From NCBI RefSeq assembly GCF_000177535.2, contig NC_015673.1, positions 2,046,001 through 2,110,000 of the forward strand: 64,000 bases of DNA, given 5' to 3'. The DNA is from Corynebacterium resistens DSM 45100. GTDB taxonomy: Bacteria > Actinomycetota > Actinomycetes > Mycobacteriales > Mycobacteriaceae. The notes below the pieces were generated by a model, which had not been told where the DNA came from, searched no databases, and saw only the letters and a program-made list of their open reading frames with translations. Shown piece by piece: positions 36,332-44,983 of this stretch; within the stretch, counting starts at the first letter, position 1, and the number at the start of each line of letters is the position of its first letter. The translations under genes were made by a program, and so were the position numbers.

Positions 36332-37146
36332 ATAAGGTTCGCAATTACATTGGCGTGGTGTTCATCCTGCTGTGGGGGCTGGCACCGTTTTATTGGATGG
36401 TGGTCACGGCGCTGCGACACAAGAATTACACGTTTTCCACGAATCCACTGCCCAGCCACGTGACGATGGAGAACTTCAAGGATGCGCTGGACACCAGCGG
36501 TGGCAATGACTTCCTAGGGGCGATCATCAATTCACTGATCATCGGCGCAGCCACGACGGCAATTGCGCTGGTAGTGGGTGTGTTTACAGCCTACGCGCTG
36601 GCGCGCGTGGACTTCCGGGGGAAGGGTCTGGTGACCGGCATTATCCTAGCCGCATCCATGTTCCCCGGTATCGCCTTGGTGACACCCCTGTTCCAGCTGT
36701 TTACGAATATCGGCTGGCTTGGCACTTACCAGGCGCTGATCATCCCCAACATCAGCTTCGTGCTGCCGTTGACGGTGTACACGCTGACGAGCTTCTTCCG
36801 TGAGCTGCCTTGGAAGTTGGAAGAGGCTGCTCGTGTGGACGGCGCATCCCGTGGCCTAGCTTTCCGCAAGGTGATCTTGCCACTGGCTACGCCCGCGCTG
36901 TTCACGACGGCGATCTTGGCCTTCATCGCCACGTGGAACGAATTCATGTTGGCCAAACAGCTTTCGACCACGAAGACCGAGCCCGTGACGGTGGCGATCG
37001 CCCGCTTCTCAGGTGCCAGCGCCTTCGAGTTCCCCTACGCTGCCACCATGGCAGCTGGCGCCATCGTGACCGTCCCACTGGTCATCATGGTGCTGATCTT
37101 CCAGCGCCGCATCGTTTCCGGCTTGACCGCCGGCGGAGTGAAGTAG
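36328..37146 (+). CDS. Sugar ABC importer permease, MalG/UgpE type
   Basis: Second membrane subunit (272 aa, six helices). The EAA loop is LEEAARVDGASRGLAFRKVILPLATPA. It overlaps the upstream permease gene by four bases (ATGA), which implies coupled translation of the heterodimer. It corresponds to TusG/SugB by position. Confidence 0.9.
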   Translation: MNKVRNYIGVVFILLWGLAPFYWMVVTALRHKNYTFSTNPLPSHVTMENFKDALDTSGGNDFLGAIINSLIIGAATTAIALVVGVFTAYALARVDFRGKGLVTGIILAASMFPGIALVTPLFQLFTNIGWLGTYQALIIPNISFVLPLTVYTLTSFFRELPWKLEEAARVDGASRGLAFRKVILPLATPALFTTAILAFIATWNEFMLAKQLSTTKTEPVTVAIARFSGASAFEFPYAATMAAGAIVTVPLVIMVLIFQRRIVSGLTAGGVK

Positions 37147-37152
37147 CGCAAA

Positions 37153-37395
37153 GTGGGTAGCACGAACGCTTCTGGGTCTTCTCACCCCGGCTTCACAACG
37201 GATCCCGACGCCCCCCGCAAGAAACTAGTCTGGGAAGCCGCCTTGGGTTTCGTGGGATTCTTCACGCTCATGGCGGTGATCACCGCGGTGTGGAACGTCT
37301 TCCGGGAAGAACCCGCGGTGTTACCTTCCGTGGTACTGCTGGTTTTGCTGATCCTGCTAGCTATCGCTTGGAAGGGTTACTCCCGCTATCGGTAA
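37153..37395 (+). CDS. Small two-helix membrane protein of the importer operon
   Basis: An 80-residue protein starting with GTG six bases after the permease stop. It has a hydrophilic 24-residue N-terminus and two transmembrane helices (about 27-47 and 56-74) ending KGYSRYR. C. glutamicum also encodes a small membrane protein beside its trehalose importer. Function unknown; operon position suggests an accessory or stability factor. Confidence 0.7.
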   Translation: MGSTNASGSSHPGFTTDPDAPRKKLVWEAALGFVGFFTLMAVITAVWNVFREEPAVLPSVVLLVLLILLAIAWKGYSRYR

Positions 37396-37601
37396 GCTTT
37401 TCGCTACAACCCGACTATCGGACATTAGCAACGATCGTTTGAGTACCAGAAGCTATCGCTCGAGCGCTAGAAGTGAATCTTTCCCGCGGGCATATCTGGG
37501 GTGCCATAGTTGGCGAGGGCGCTGCACAGGTCCACCATGTGAGCCCTGCGTTCCAGCCGCGTTCACGAGTATGCACCGCCCGGCGGTTTTCGTGGCTAGG
37601 T

Positions 37602-38627
37602 TCAGAGAAGAAAGCGCGAAAACAGTTGTGGCACCCACACTTGCACCACGCTGGCAACATACTCACGAACATATGCGGCAGGTCGCGCTCCCGCTGGGGT
37701 TTCCGCACCCACCACACGATAAGCCACCCCGGGGAAATCCCGTTCCGCGTGCTTTGCATGCCACCGTGTGCGTGGAACATGGAAATCGCTGGTAACCACC
37801 ACGATGGTGCACATCTCATCATCTCGCTTAGTGCGGGATCCTGGGTTCGCGGTGTTAGTACCTGGCGTTCCAGTGTTCGTTCCTGATGTCCCAGCGCGTC
37901 GCTCCTGCAAAATCCGCGTACTATTGGCAAGATTTTCCTCGGTGCTCGTCGCTTCATCTTCTTGCAGAACTTCCCACCGCGAATCCGCCCCACCCAGCTG
38001 AGCTTCAGTGCGCAGATAGCGCGCCATCGCCTCAGCCTCAGAGCACGGTTCATCCGCTCCCTGCCCGCCGCTGACGATAATCACACCCTGTTGACCTGCC
38101 ACCACCGCCGGCCGTATAGCCTCCAGTTGTCGCGCCACTTGCGCCGCCCGATCCAATCTCCGCGCCAACACTGGGCTCGGCTTCCGCCCCGTCAACCCCG
38201 CGCCCAACACAATGATCGCATCCGCTGCGGCCAATTGCCGGTCACTGTGGGGCGATTCATTCACCAGCTTTTTCGTTGACGCCACGCCCTTCAACACGAA
38301 CCGGGAAAAATGGTTGGCCAACCCCAGCCAGGCAAGGCATCCGAACCCTCCGAGGGCACGTACTTTTCGGGACGAGGAGGCGTCGGTAAACAAAACGACA
38401 GCACCCCATCCCCAGCTAGCGAGCGCGCCAGCAGTACCGACCGAGAGCACATGAGCGGCAGCGCGTGGGATGTCAGCACGCAGTTGGGGTAGGTAGAACC
38501 GCCACGCCGCGGTGTAGCTTCCAACGCTGGCAAGCATGCCGGGCAGAAGCCATCGCGTGGGGCGGAGTGCGGTCATGGTGCCCCAGCCGGTCGCGACCAC
38601 CGCGGGGCCGAGTGCACGGAGAAACAA
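37602..38627 (-). CDS. YdcF/SanA-type DUF218 membrane protein
   Basis: The 341-aa protein has about four N-terminal membrane helices (residues 1-115) and a C-terminal DUF218 domain. Recognisable parts are ADAIIVLGAGLTGRKPSPVLARRLDRA, VIIVSGGQGADEPCSEAEAMARYL, EDEATSTEENLANS and VVTSDFHVPRTRWHAKH. Family members are linked to envelope integrity. A Thr/Gly/Asn-rich insert with internal repeats (TSGTNTGTPGTNTANPG) interrupts the domain just before the final conserved strand. It follows purE by ten bases. Confidence 0.85.
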   Translation of the reverse strand: MFLRALGPAVVATGWGTMTALRPTRWLLPGMLASVGSYTAAWRFYLPQLRADIPRAAAHVLSVGTAGALASWGWGAVVLFTDASSSRKVRALGGFGCLAWLGLANHFSRFVLKGVASTKKLVNESPHSDRQLAAADAIIVLGAGLTGRKPSPVLARRLDRAAQVARQLEAIRPAVVAGQQGVIIVSGGQGADEPCSEAEAMARYLRTEAQLGGADSRWEVLQEDEATSTEENLANSTRILQERRAGTSGTNTGTPGTNTANPGSRTKRDDEMCTIVVVTSDFHVPRTRWHAKHAERDFPGVAYRVVGAETPAGARPAAYVREYVASVVQVWVPQLFSRFLL

Positions 38628-38637
38628 GCGGCGAATA

Positions 38638-39192
38638 CTAGTTCCCCAACAGTTTCTGCTGCAGCTTGCGATCCTTTTCTAGAACCTGATCGCACATGTC
38701 AGCCTGATAATCCACCATCTTCTGCATCAAGGTGGCGTCCGCAACTGCAAGCGTGCGCACGGCCAGCAGACCGGCGTTCTTCGCACCATCGATGGAGACC
38801 GTGGCGGTAGGCACGCCAGCCGGCATTTGCACGATGGATAGCAGGGAATCCAAACCGTCGAGATTGCCCAGCGCGCGAGGAATGCCGATGACCGGAAGCG
38901 GGGTGGCTGCTGCAACCATGCCCGGCAAGTGGGCCGCACCGCCTGCGCAGGCGATGATGACCTTGATGCCTCGGGTATGCGCCTGGCGGGCGTAGTCCAG
39001 CATCCGCTCTGGAGTGCGGTGTGCACTGACCACACCGACCTCCATGGGGATATTGAAATCCGCGAGGACCTCCGCGGCAGGCTGGACGGTAGGCCAATCC
39101 GAATCCGAACCCATGACGATGCCCACCAGTGGGCCGTTGTGGGCGGGAGCGGAAGCGTTGTCTGCGGCAGCAGCGGTTGGGTTGTCGGTCAT
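38638..39192 (-). CDS. purE: N5-carboxyaminoimidazole ribonucleotide mutase
   Basis: Converts N5-CAIR to CAIR in purine synthesis, acting after PurK. The signature is [21 protein letters not shown], then [15 protein letters not shown] and [24 protein letters not shown]. The 184-aa length fits with a short Ala-rich N-terminal extension. Its start lies three bases after the purK stop. Confidence 0.96.
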   Translation of the reverse strand: MTDNPTAAAADNASAPAHNGPLVGIVMGSDSDWPTVQPAAEVLADFNIPMEVGVVSAHRTPERMLDYARQAHTRGIKVIIACAGGAAHLPGMVAAATPLPVIGIPRALGNLDGLDSLLSIVQMPAGVPTATVSIDGAKNAGLLAVRTLAVADATLMQKMVDYQADMCDQVLEKDRKLQQKLLGN

Positions 39193-39195
39193 GGT

Positions 39196-40548
39196 TTAGT
39201 TCTCACCTTCATCGTTCGTCGTGGCCTCCACCCAGCCGTCCGCCCATTCGGCGGAAACCAAGAACTGGGCCGCCAAGCGGGCCTCACGGCGCAGTTCCGC
39301 AGCCGACTGGCCGGGAGCGCTGGTCATGTTGACGTGGCCGATTTTGCGGCGTGGGCGCCAATCCTTGCCGTACATGTGGATCTTGGCTTGGGGGAAGCGT
39401 GCCCACACCTTATCCATGCGCTGGTGCATCGGCATCTCGGGATCTTCGTCACCGCCCAGCACGTTGGCCATGACGGTGTAATCCGTCAGCGGAGTGGTGG
39501 AACCCAACGGACGGTCGAGTACCGCCCGCAGGTGCTGTTCGAACTGACTGGTTACGCAACCGTCCTGTGTCCAATGACCAGTGTTGTGTGGGCGCATCGC
39601 CAGTTCGTTCACGATGATTTCCGGCTGGCCTGCTTCATCCACGGTTTCGAACAGCTCCACGGCCAGCACGCCGGTAACACCAAGGTCGCTAGCGATCGTG
39701 CGGGATAGTTCTTCTGCAGCCAGCAAAGTGTTTTTATCCGTATCTGGTGCCGGCGCGATAGCTTCCACGCAGATGCCATCTTCCTGCACGCTCTCCACCA
39801 CGGGCCAGCTGGCAATCTTTCCGCCGGGGGTGCGGGCGACCATTGCCGATAGTTCACGGACCAGCTGCACCTTCTTCTCTGCCATCAGTGGCACATCCTT
39901 GGCCAGCAGATCCCTCACCAAATCCCGGGCTTCTTCCACGGTCTTGGGGAACCACACTCCCTTGCCGTCGTATCCGCCCCGGCAAGCCTTAAGGCAGACT
40001 GCCCCGTCGGTTGCTTCGAAGAAACCGGCGATGTCGTCAGCACTGGTGATCTGCGCAAATGGTGGCACCGGCGCACCCAGTTCGCGCAACTTCTTGCGCA
40101 TCACCAGCTTGTCCTGGGCGTGAATGAGGGCACTGGGTTGCGGTTGCACATTGATGCCGGCATCAATCAGCCCGTCCAAGTACTCATTCGGAACGTGCTC
40201 ATGGTCGAAAGTAACCGCCGCTGCATCGTGGGATACTTCTTCGACGTGTTCACGATTGGTGTAATCACCGAGGACTACGTCGGCGCTGACCTGCGCTGCG
40301 GAAGCATCGGGTGTGCTCGCCAGCACCCGGGCGGACAGTCCCAACTCCACCGCCGCATGCTGCATCATGCGCGCGAGCTGGCCATCGCCAATGATCGACA
40401 CCAAAGGTGCACCCGGCGCGTGCGCGCTTTCACGTGCCAGCGACCAATCCGCGTGAGGTGTAGCTGGGGCACCTCCGCGTCCGTCTTTCGTGGCAGCCGG
40501 GTATCCGGCAACAGAGTTCTGGGCAGCGGTTTCAGCAGTATTCGTCAC
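39196..40548 (-). CDS. purK: N5-carboxyaminoimidazole ribonucleotide synthase
   Basis: ATP-grasp enzyme making N5-CAIR from AIR, bicarbonate and ATP. The core starts at VSIIGDGQLARMMQHAAVELG and includes the ATP-grasp segments LKACRGGYDGKGVWF and VELFETVDEAGQPEIIVNELAMRPHNTGHWT. A 45-residue variable N-terminal extension precedes the core. GTG 40548 is chosen because a TATAGT -10 box ends eight bases upstream, implying a leaderless mRNA; TTG 40557 is the longer alternative. Confidence 0.94.
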   Translation of the reverse strand: MTNTAETAAQNSVAGYPAATKDGRGGAPATPHADWSLARESAHAPGAPLVSIIGDGQLARMMQHAAVELGLSARVLASTPDASAAQVSADVVLGDYTNREHVEEVSHDAAAVTFDHEHVPNEYLDGLIDAGINVQPQPSALIHAQDKLVMRKKLRELGAPVPPFAQITSADDIAGFFEATDGAVCLKACRGGYDGKGVWFPKTVEEARDLVRDLLAKDVPLMAEKKVQLVRELSAMVARTPGGKIASWPVVESVQEDGICVEAIAPAPDTDKNTLLAAEELSRTIASDLGVTGVLAVELFETVDEAGQPEIIVNELAMRPHNTGHWTQDGCVTSQFEQHLRAVLDRPLGSTTPLTDYTVMANVLGGDEDPEMPMHQRMDKVWARFPQAKIHMYGKDWRPRRKIGHVNMTSAPGQSAAELRREARLAAQFLVSAEWADGWVEATTNDEGEN

Positions 40549-40556
40549 GAAAGCCA

Positions 40557-40562
40557 ACTATA
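40557..40562 (-). promoter_or_regulatory. -10 box TATAGT for purK
   Basis: Minus-strand TATAGT lies eight bases before GTG 40548, predicting a leaderless purKE transcript. Confidence 0.55.
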
Positions 40563-40643
40563 GTGCCCGCTATCGACAACACCGAAACAAAGTTTTCTGC
40601 TCCCCATCGTGAGCTCCGCTCTCCGTCATGGACGAGGAAACAG

Positions 40644-40692
40644 CGCCTCCCCTGTACTGGCCCTAATCGCCTCCTCCTGTGCTGGCCCTAAT
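40644..40692. repeat. Tandem 24/25-base duplication at the 3' end of the PH-domain gene
   Basis: Two adjacent copies, each CGCCTCC(T)CCTGTRCTGGCCCTAAT, run from 40644 to 40667 and 40668 to 40692. The second contains the stop codon (40688-40690) of the PH-domain protein, so the first is a copy of that gene's 3' end. Confidence 0.75.
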
Positions 40693-41224
40693 ACTGCCCA
40701 ATCTCTGCACGCAAAAGTTTTGTGAATTTCTTCGCGTGCGGAACCTGTCGCAAAACGACCGGCATTCGGGTACCCGCCACATAAACGGAGACTTCTTGGC
40801 CCCTCTGCCGCGCATCCACGATGTGGGCCAACGGCACCTGCGCTATATGGCTACGGAGGTGCCCCGTCGCAGTAATCAGCCGCTGGTCGGTCAGCACCAT
40901 GCGGGAACGTTGCCGGTAGATCAGGTGCCTAATACACCGACGCCACGCCAAGATTGCCCACAACACCAGCAGTGCCCGGCGCCCCCACACTAAAGAAATC
41001 AGTGTGTCATCTCGAGTCAGCTCTCCAGCTTTGGTCAACGGATGTGGCTCGTAGCCAAGGAGCTTCACGGCCTCCCCGGCCAGGTGCCCGTCGATCAGCC
41101 CAATTGCCATCCAGATCAGGCCAGTGATGAGTACCAGCTCCACAATCGGGAAGAACGCTGCACGCCGGCTCGGTGATAATTCCGCGAGCACTAGCTCGTT
41201 GGGTTCAAAACGGACCTTGGCCAT
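40688..41224 (-). CDS. PH domain-containing membrane protein, Rv3278c-like
   Basis: A 178-aa protein with two membrane segments (about 25-45 and 80-98) followed by a bacterial PH-like domain (YRQRSRMVLTDQRLITATGHLRSHIAQVPLAHIVDARQ). The ATG overlaps the birA TAA (TAATG), indicating coupling. Rv3278c holds the same place next to birA in M. tuberculosis. Function unknown; probably envelope-associated. Confidence 0.85.
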   Translation of the reverse strand: MAKVRFEPNELVLAELSPSRRAAFFPIVELVLITGLIWMAIGLIDGHLAGEAVKLLGYEPHPLTKAGELTRDDTLISLVWGRRALLVLWAILAWRRCIRHLIYRQRSRMVLTDQRLITATGHLRSHIAQVPLAHIVDARQRGQEVSVYVAGTRMPVVLRQVPHAKKFTKLLRAEIGQY

Positions 41225-42354
41225 TAGGCATAACCCCACTCGGAATGACGGGAAATGTCAGCAGAGCGCAGGTGTTCTACATCACCCGCTGCGACGGTCA
41301 AGCGCTGTCCGGGAGCAATAGCCCGCTTACCCTCGTGGGTTTCCACTTGGATCACGAGCTCCCCCGATGTATCTACGTCCACAGCCATACCAGTCACGAA
41401 TTCATCACCTGGAAGGAATGCTTTCACTCTGGTGCCTATCGTGGCCGAAAGCTGGCGATAACGGCCCATGATCGCTTCAGGGGCGCCCCCGAGCTGCCTA
41501 AATCGCGCTACATCGCGCTCCAGGTTCTCCAAAATGTGGAAAATGACCGCTTCGCGACCGGGGATCGCCACCTCCAGCCCCGCAGCGCTGCTTGGGGTTC
41601 CCTCACTAGAAACGCGCCCACTCGAGGAGCGCTGGTTCGAAACCCGCTGATCAATAAGTTGATCCGTAGCGTGATTCTTTGCCAACTGCTCGGCTTCGAG
41701 GGCAATGCTCGTTGCGTGCGCCACCGGCAATTCGTCTGCCGCTAGGTCGTAGTTCACGCCGAATCCCAGCACCACCACAGCTTCTTTGAGCAGTGGACCC
41801 CTTTGCCCGCCGTTAGCCTCTCCCATGTCTACCTTGGCTGCTTCCACAAGGATGCCCGCGAGTTTCCGGCCGCAGATCAAAACATCGTTGGGCCATTTCA
41901 ATTCCGCGGACAACTCACGGCCTGCGGATTCACTAGCGGTTCGAACGCCCTGGGCAATAGCCATTCCCGTCAGCAATGGAAGCAGCCCCACGCTATCTGC
42001 GGGAATACCATTCAGGCGCAACACCACAGAGGCTATAACTTGCGAGTGCCTCGGCGCCGTCCATCGTCTTCCCATGCGCCCCCGGCCAGCTAACTGTTCT
42101 TCCGCCAACAGCACACTCAGATGGGGCACCTCGCCGGTTTGGTTATAAAAGTTTAAGCTTTTCGCCCCGGTGACCTCCCTAGATCCCCTTTCCCCCTCGG
42201 CCCACACGGCTTCCACTAAATCTGTGTTCGTGGAGCCCGTGGCGTCGGTAAAGAAGGGAGTAAACCCAATGCCACGCAATCGTTCCCCTAAGGCGGCAGT
42301 ATCCAAGCCACGGCGGGAGGTGCCAGGTTTATGACCAACTGTTGGGGTGTCCAT
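41224..42354 (-). CDS. birA: Biotin--[acetyl-CoA carboxylase] ligase
   Basis: Attaches biotin to the BCCP domain of AccBC. The catalytic GRGRMGRRW motif is present (residues about 90-99), as is the biotin-binding LKWPNDVLICGRKLAGILVEA. The C-terminal SH3-like domain has GTRVKAFLPGDEFVTGMAVDVD. There is no N-terminal HTH, so it is a non-repressor (class I) type. A Ser/Arg-rich insert (about 235-255) is unusual. ATG 42354 is supported by a TACTGT -10 box seven bases upstream. Confidence 0.93.
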   Translation of the reverse strand: MDTPTVGHKPGTSRRGLDTAALGERLRGIGFTPFFTDATGSTNTDLVEAVWAEGERGSREVTGAKSLNFYNQTGEVPHLSVLLAEEQLAGRGRMGRRWTAPRHSQVIASVVLRLNGIPADSVGLLPLLTGMAIAQGVRTASESAGRELSAELKWPNDVLICGRKLAGILVEAAKVDMGEANGGQRGPLLKEAVVVLGFGVNYDLAADELPVAHATSIALEAEQLAKNHATDQLIDQRVSNQRSSSGRVSSEGTPSSAAGLEVAIPGREAVIFHILENLERDVARFRQLGGAPEAIMGRYRQLSATIGTRVKAFLPGDEFVTGMAVDVDTSGELVIQVETHEGKRAIAPGQRLTVAAGDVEHLRSADISRHSEWGYA

Positions 42355-42361
42355 GCTCAAC

Positions 42362-42371
42362 ACAGTAAACT
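42362..42371. promoter_or_regulatory. Overlapping divergent leaderless promoters for birA and accD
   Basis: The 24 bases between the two start codons hold both -10 boxes: TACTGT on the minus strand (42362-42367) and TAAACT on the plus strand (42366-42371). Each lies seven bases from its start codon. The boxes share two bases, so simultaneous polymerase binding seems impossible. Confidence 0.6.
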
Positions 42372-42378
42372 ATCGCGC

Positions 42379-43872
42379 ATGACTGCCACCACGGACTCTA
42401 CGAAACCGGACATGTCTACCACAGCCGGAAAGATTGCCGACCTGCGCAATCGATTGGCCGAGGCTCGAGCACCCATGGGGGATGACTCGATCCGCGCCCG
42501 CCACGATGCGGGAAAACTAACGGCACGCGACCGCGTTGAGGCGTTGCTGGATGAAGGCAGCTTCGTGGAAATTGATGCGCTGGCACGCCACCGTTCCACC
42601 GCATTCGGCGCTGATAAATCCCGCCCGCTGACCGATGGAGTGGTTTCCGGCCACGGCACAGTTGATGGCCGCCCCGTATGCGTATTCTCGCAGGACAGCA
42701 CCATTTTTGATGGCCAGTTGGGCGAAACCCACGGCGAGAAAATCCTCAAGGTAATGCAGCTCGCCGTGAAATCGGGCACCCCGCTGGTCGGAATCTACGA
42801 CGGCACAGGTGCCCGCCTGAAGGAAGGCATGGCAGCGCTGGAGTACTTCTCCCGCATCATCGCCATGCAGTCCCAAACATCGGGCGTAGTGCCACAGATT
42901 GCATTGGTCGCCGGCCCAGTTTCGGGCCCCACCGCCCACAATGTTGCACTTGCAGACGTGGTCGTGGAGGTCGCCGAAACCGGCACTATCTCCCTCAGCC
43001 CAGGTGATGCTGCTTCGTCTCTTTCCGACGCCACGACGGGCACCTCCCACATCCAAGCGCAGGACGAATGCGCAGCCGTCGAGCTCGTTGCTGAGGTACT
43101 CAGCTACTTACCTTCCAACAATCGTGCGCTGCCGATCCGTGAGGACGATGATGATCGCCAACCAGCCGGGGGCACCGCGGATTTGAACACGTTTATCCCC
43201 GATCGGGCGGCGCAACCATACTCCATGGCCACCGTGGTGGAGAACATTGTGGATGGTGGCAGCTTCCTCGGCCTGCAAAACCAGTTCGCACCCCACATGG
43301 TGACCGGTTTCGCCCGTATCGAGGGCCGCAGCGTGGGCATCGTTGCCAACCAGCCTGATCAAGGCGCCGGAGCTATCGATGTGGATGCCGCGGAGAAAGC
43401 TGCGCGTTTCATCCGCCTGTGCGATGCGTTCAACGTGCCGCTGGTCACTTTCGTTGATTCTGCTGGTTTCACCCCGGATACTGAGGGTGTGGGCCAAGTC
43501 CGCAAGACCGCGAAGCTGTTCGCAGCTGTGGCCGAAGCCAGCGTTGGCAAGATCGCCGTGGTTACCCGCAAGGCGTACGGCTCTGCCTACTTAGCGATGG
43601 GCGCAAAACGCCTAGGCACAGATCTTGTTTTCGCATGGCCAACTGCCGAAATCGCGGTTGCAGAATTGGAGGACTTGGTTGCTGCCACCGGCAAGGACGA
43701 AGCGAGAATTGCCGAGGACTTGATCAACCCCTACGCTGCCGCTGAGCGAGGATTGGTGGATGCTGTGATCGCTCCCGCCGATACCCGGAAGCAAATCGCT
43801 GACGGGTTACTGCTGCTGGAGCGCAAGGCTGAAGACGGATATCCGCGCAAGTACAGCAACATTCCTTTCTAG
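42379..43872 (+). CDS. Acyl-CoA carboxylase beta subunit (AccD2/DtsR2-like), with degenerate catalytic regions
   Basis: Carboxyltransferase subunit homologue of 497 aa. The N-terminus (TTAGKIADLRNRLAEARAPMG … LTARDRVEALLDEGSFVEIDALARHR) matches corynebacterial DtsR2. Several regions differ from the family: the first oxyanion loop is DGTGARLKEG (141-150), the usual GPDVI…EELGGA block is reduced to SPGDAASSLSDATTG, the second oxyanion loop is YGSAYLAMG instead of YGGAY.VMG, and the MGA-x-GAVGFVYR segment is missing after AWPTAEIAVA. It may be inactive or a structural subunit. The start is leaderless. Confidence 0.85.
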   Translation: MTATTDSTKPDMSTTAGKIADLRNRLAEARAPMGDDSIRARHDAGKLTARDRVEALLDEGSFVEIDALARHRSTAFGADKSRPLTDGVVSGHGTVDGRPVCVFSQDSTIFDGQLGETHGEKILKVMQLAVKSGTPLVGIYDGTGARLKEGMAALEYFSRIIAMQSQTSGVVPQIALVAGPVSGPTAHNVALADVVVEVAETGTISLSPGDAASSLSDATTGTSHIQAQDECAAVELVAEVLSYLPSNNRALPIREDDDDRQPAGGTADLNTFIPDRAAQPYSMATVVENIVDGGSFLGLQNQFAPHMVTGFARIEGRSVGIVANQPDQGAGAIDVDAAEKAARFIRLCDAFNVPLVTFVDSAGFTPDTEGVGQVRKTAKLFAAVAEASVGKIAVVTRKAYGSAYLAMGAKRLGTDLVFAWPTAEIAVAELEDLVAATGKDEARIAEDLINPYAAAERGLVDAVIAPADTRKQIADGLLLLERKAEDGYPRKYSNIPF

Positions 43873-43885
43873 GAGGCCCCCTTTC

Positions 43886-44131
43886 ATGACCGATGACTCA
43901 CCAACCCCAGGCGTGGCCCGCCAGCATTACGAGGTTGCCAAAGGTAACCCAGACGAAGTCGCGCTGCGTGCTCTCGATGAAGTCTTTCAATCAGTAGCGG
44001 ACCGCGCAGCTGAGGTTCAGGCAGGTAAAAAGCCCAATCCACGCGGTCTCTACGGTTTGCCAAGCACTAGCCAACGAGGACGCACTGGCGCCCCCTTGCA
44101 CCCGAATCCTGTGTCGTTCCGTAACGCTTAG
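43886..44131 (+). CDS. Acyl-CoA carboxylase epsilon-like subunit
   Basis: An 81-residue protein directly downstream of accD with an AGGAGG box overlapping the accD stop. The YEVAKGNPDEVALRALDEVFQSVA segment matches the short helix-forming motif of AccE-type subunits that stabilise the biotin-dependent complex (AccE5 in mycobacteria). The rest is Pro/Arg-rich and probably disordered. Confidence 0.75.
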   Translation: MTDDSPTPGVARQHYEVAKGNPDEVALRALDEVFQSVADRAAEVQAGKKPNPRGLYGLPSTSQRGRTGAPLHPNPVSFRNA

Positions 44132-44146
44132 AGGGGTGAGCTGAGC

Positions 44147-44950
44147 GTGGCGTCATCGGAAAAAGAGAAGCTGCCCCGCGCACTACATGAGCCGCCCACA
44201 CCGATCAACGAGCTGCAAGTGGTATTGGCGAGCACCTCGCCATCACGGTTGAGCATTCTGCGCTCGGCTGGGGTGGAACCAGTAGTAGTTGCCAGCGGTG
44301 TTGATGAAGATGCTGTGATTCGAGAACTTGAACAGGCTGTGGGAGCTGCCTCCCCCACCCAAGTTGTGTCGGCGCTGGCTCAAGCCAAGGCGCAAGCAGT
44401 GATCGAAGAATTGGGCCAGGTAAGAAGCCAAAACGCGGTCCAAATCGGAAACGAAAGGCCGCCCTTTCGGGATGGCCTTAACCTCAGGCAGCCCGCGATC
44501 CTGATCGGCGGTGATTCAATGTTGCTCATCGATGGAGAGCTACAGGGAAAACCGCATACTGCCGAAGAAACGGTAAAACGTTGGCGCAACCAGCGCGGTA
44601 AGACAGCGGAGCTGTTGACAGGGCACGCGGTGTACCATCGCACTGGGTTGGGTGCGAATGAAAGTATGGGCGTTCTTTCGCAACCGGCGTGGTCCCAGGA
44701 GCCCTATGTTGAAGTCTCGACCACCCGAATTGCGTTCGCGGAAGCCAGCGATGCAGACATCGAGGCTTACGCGGAAACCGGTGAACCCTTTGGATGCGCG
44801 GGCGCGTTCACTTTGGAAGCCCTCGGCGGTTGGTTCATCGACCGTATCGAAGGCGATCCTTCCAGTGTGATCGGGCTATCCCTACCTGTAGTGCACAGAG
44901 CACTAACGCACTTCGGTTACCCTGCCAGCGCCACGTGGAATCGGGTGTAG
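44147..44950 (+). CDS. maf: Maf-like nucleotide pyrophosphatase
   Basis: Maf proteins hydrolyse non-canonical or modified nucleoside triphosphates. The signature is VVLASTSPSRLSILRSAGVEPVV; the catalytic Asp is in ILIGGDSMLLIDGELQGKP, and the substrate motif is NQRGKTAELLTGHAVY. FGCAGAFTLEALGGWFIDRIEGDPSSVIGLSLP closes the fold. At 267 aa it is longer than usual because of an N-terminal 24-residue tail and an insert around 95-115. The GTG start follows GAGGGG. Position matches Rv3282. Confidence 0.92.
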   Translation: MASSEKEKLPRALHEPPTPINELQVVLASTSPSRLSILRSAGVEPVVVASGVDEDAVIRELEQAVGAASPTQVVSALAQAKAQAVIEELGQVRSQNAVQIGNERPPFRDGLNLRQPAILIGGDSMLLIDGELQGKPHTAEETVKRWRNQRGKTAELLTGHAVYHRTGLGANESMGVLSQPAWSQEPYVEVSTTRIAFAEASDADIEAYAETGEPFGCAGAFTLEALGGWFIDRIEGDPSSVIGLSLPVVHRALTHFGYPASATWNRV

Positions 44951-44983
44951 CCTTCCCATCAGGCGCTGCGCCCCCAGGGACAT

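Noticed and set aside
37467..37538. 23-codon minus-strand frame MVDLCSALANYGTPDMPAGK… downstream of the YdcF-like gene
   Set aside because: It looks protein-like but is very short, has no ribosome-binding site and no recognisable homologue, so it is not called as a gene.
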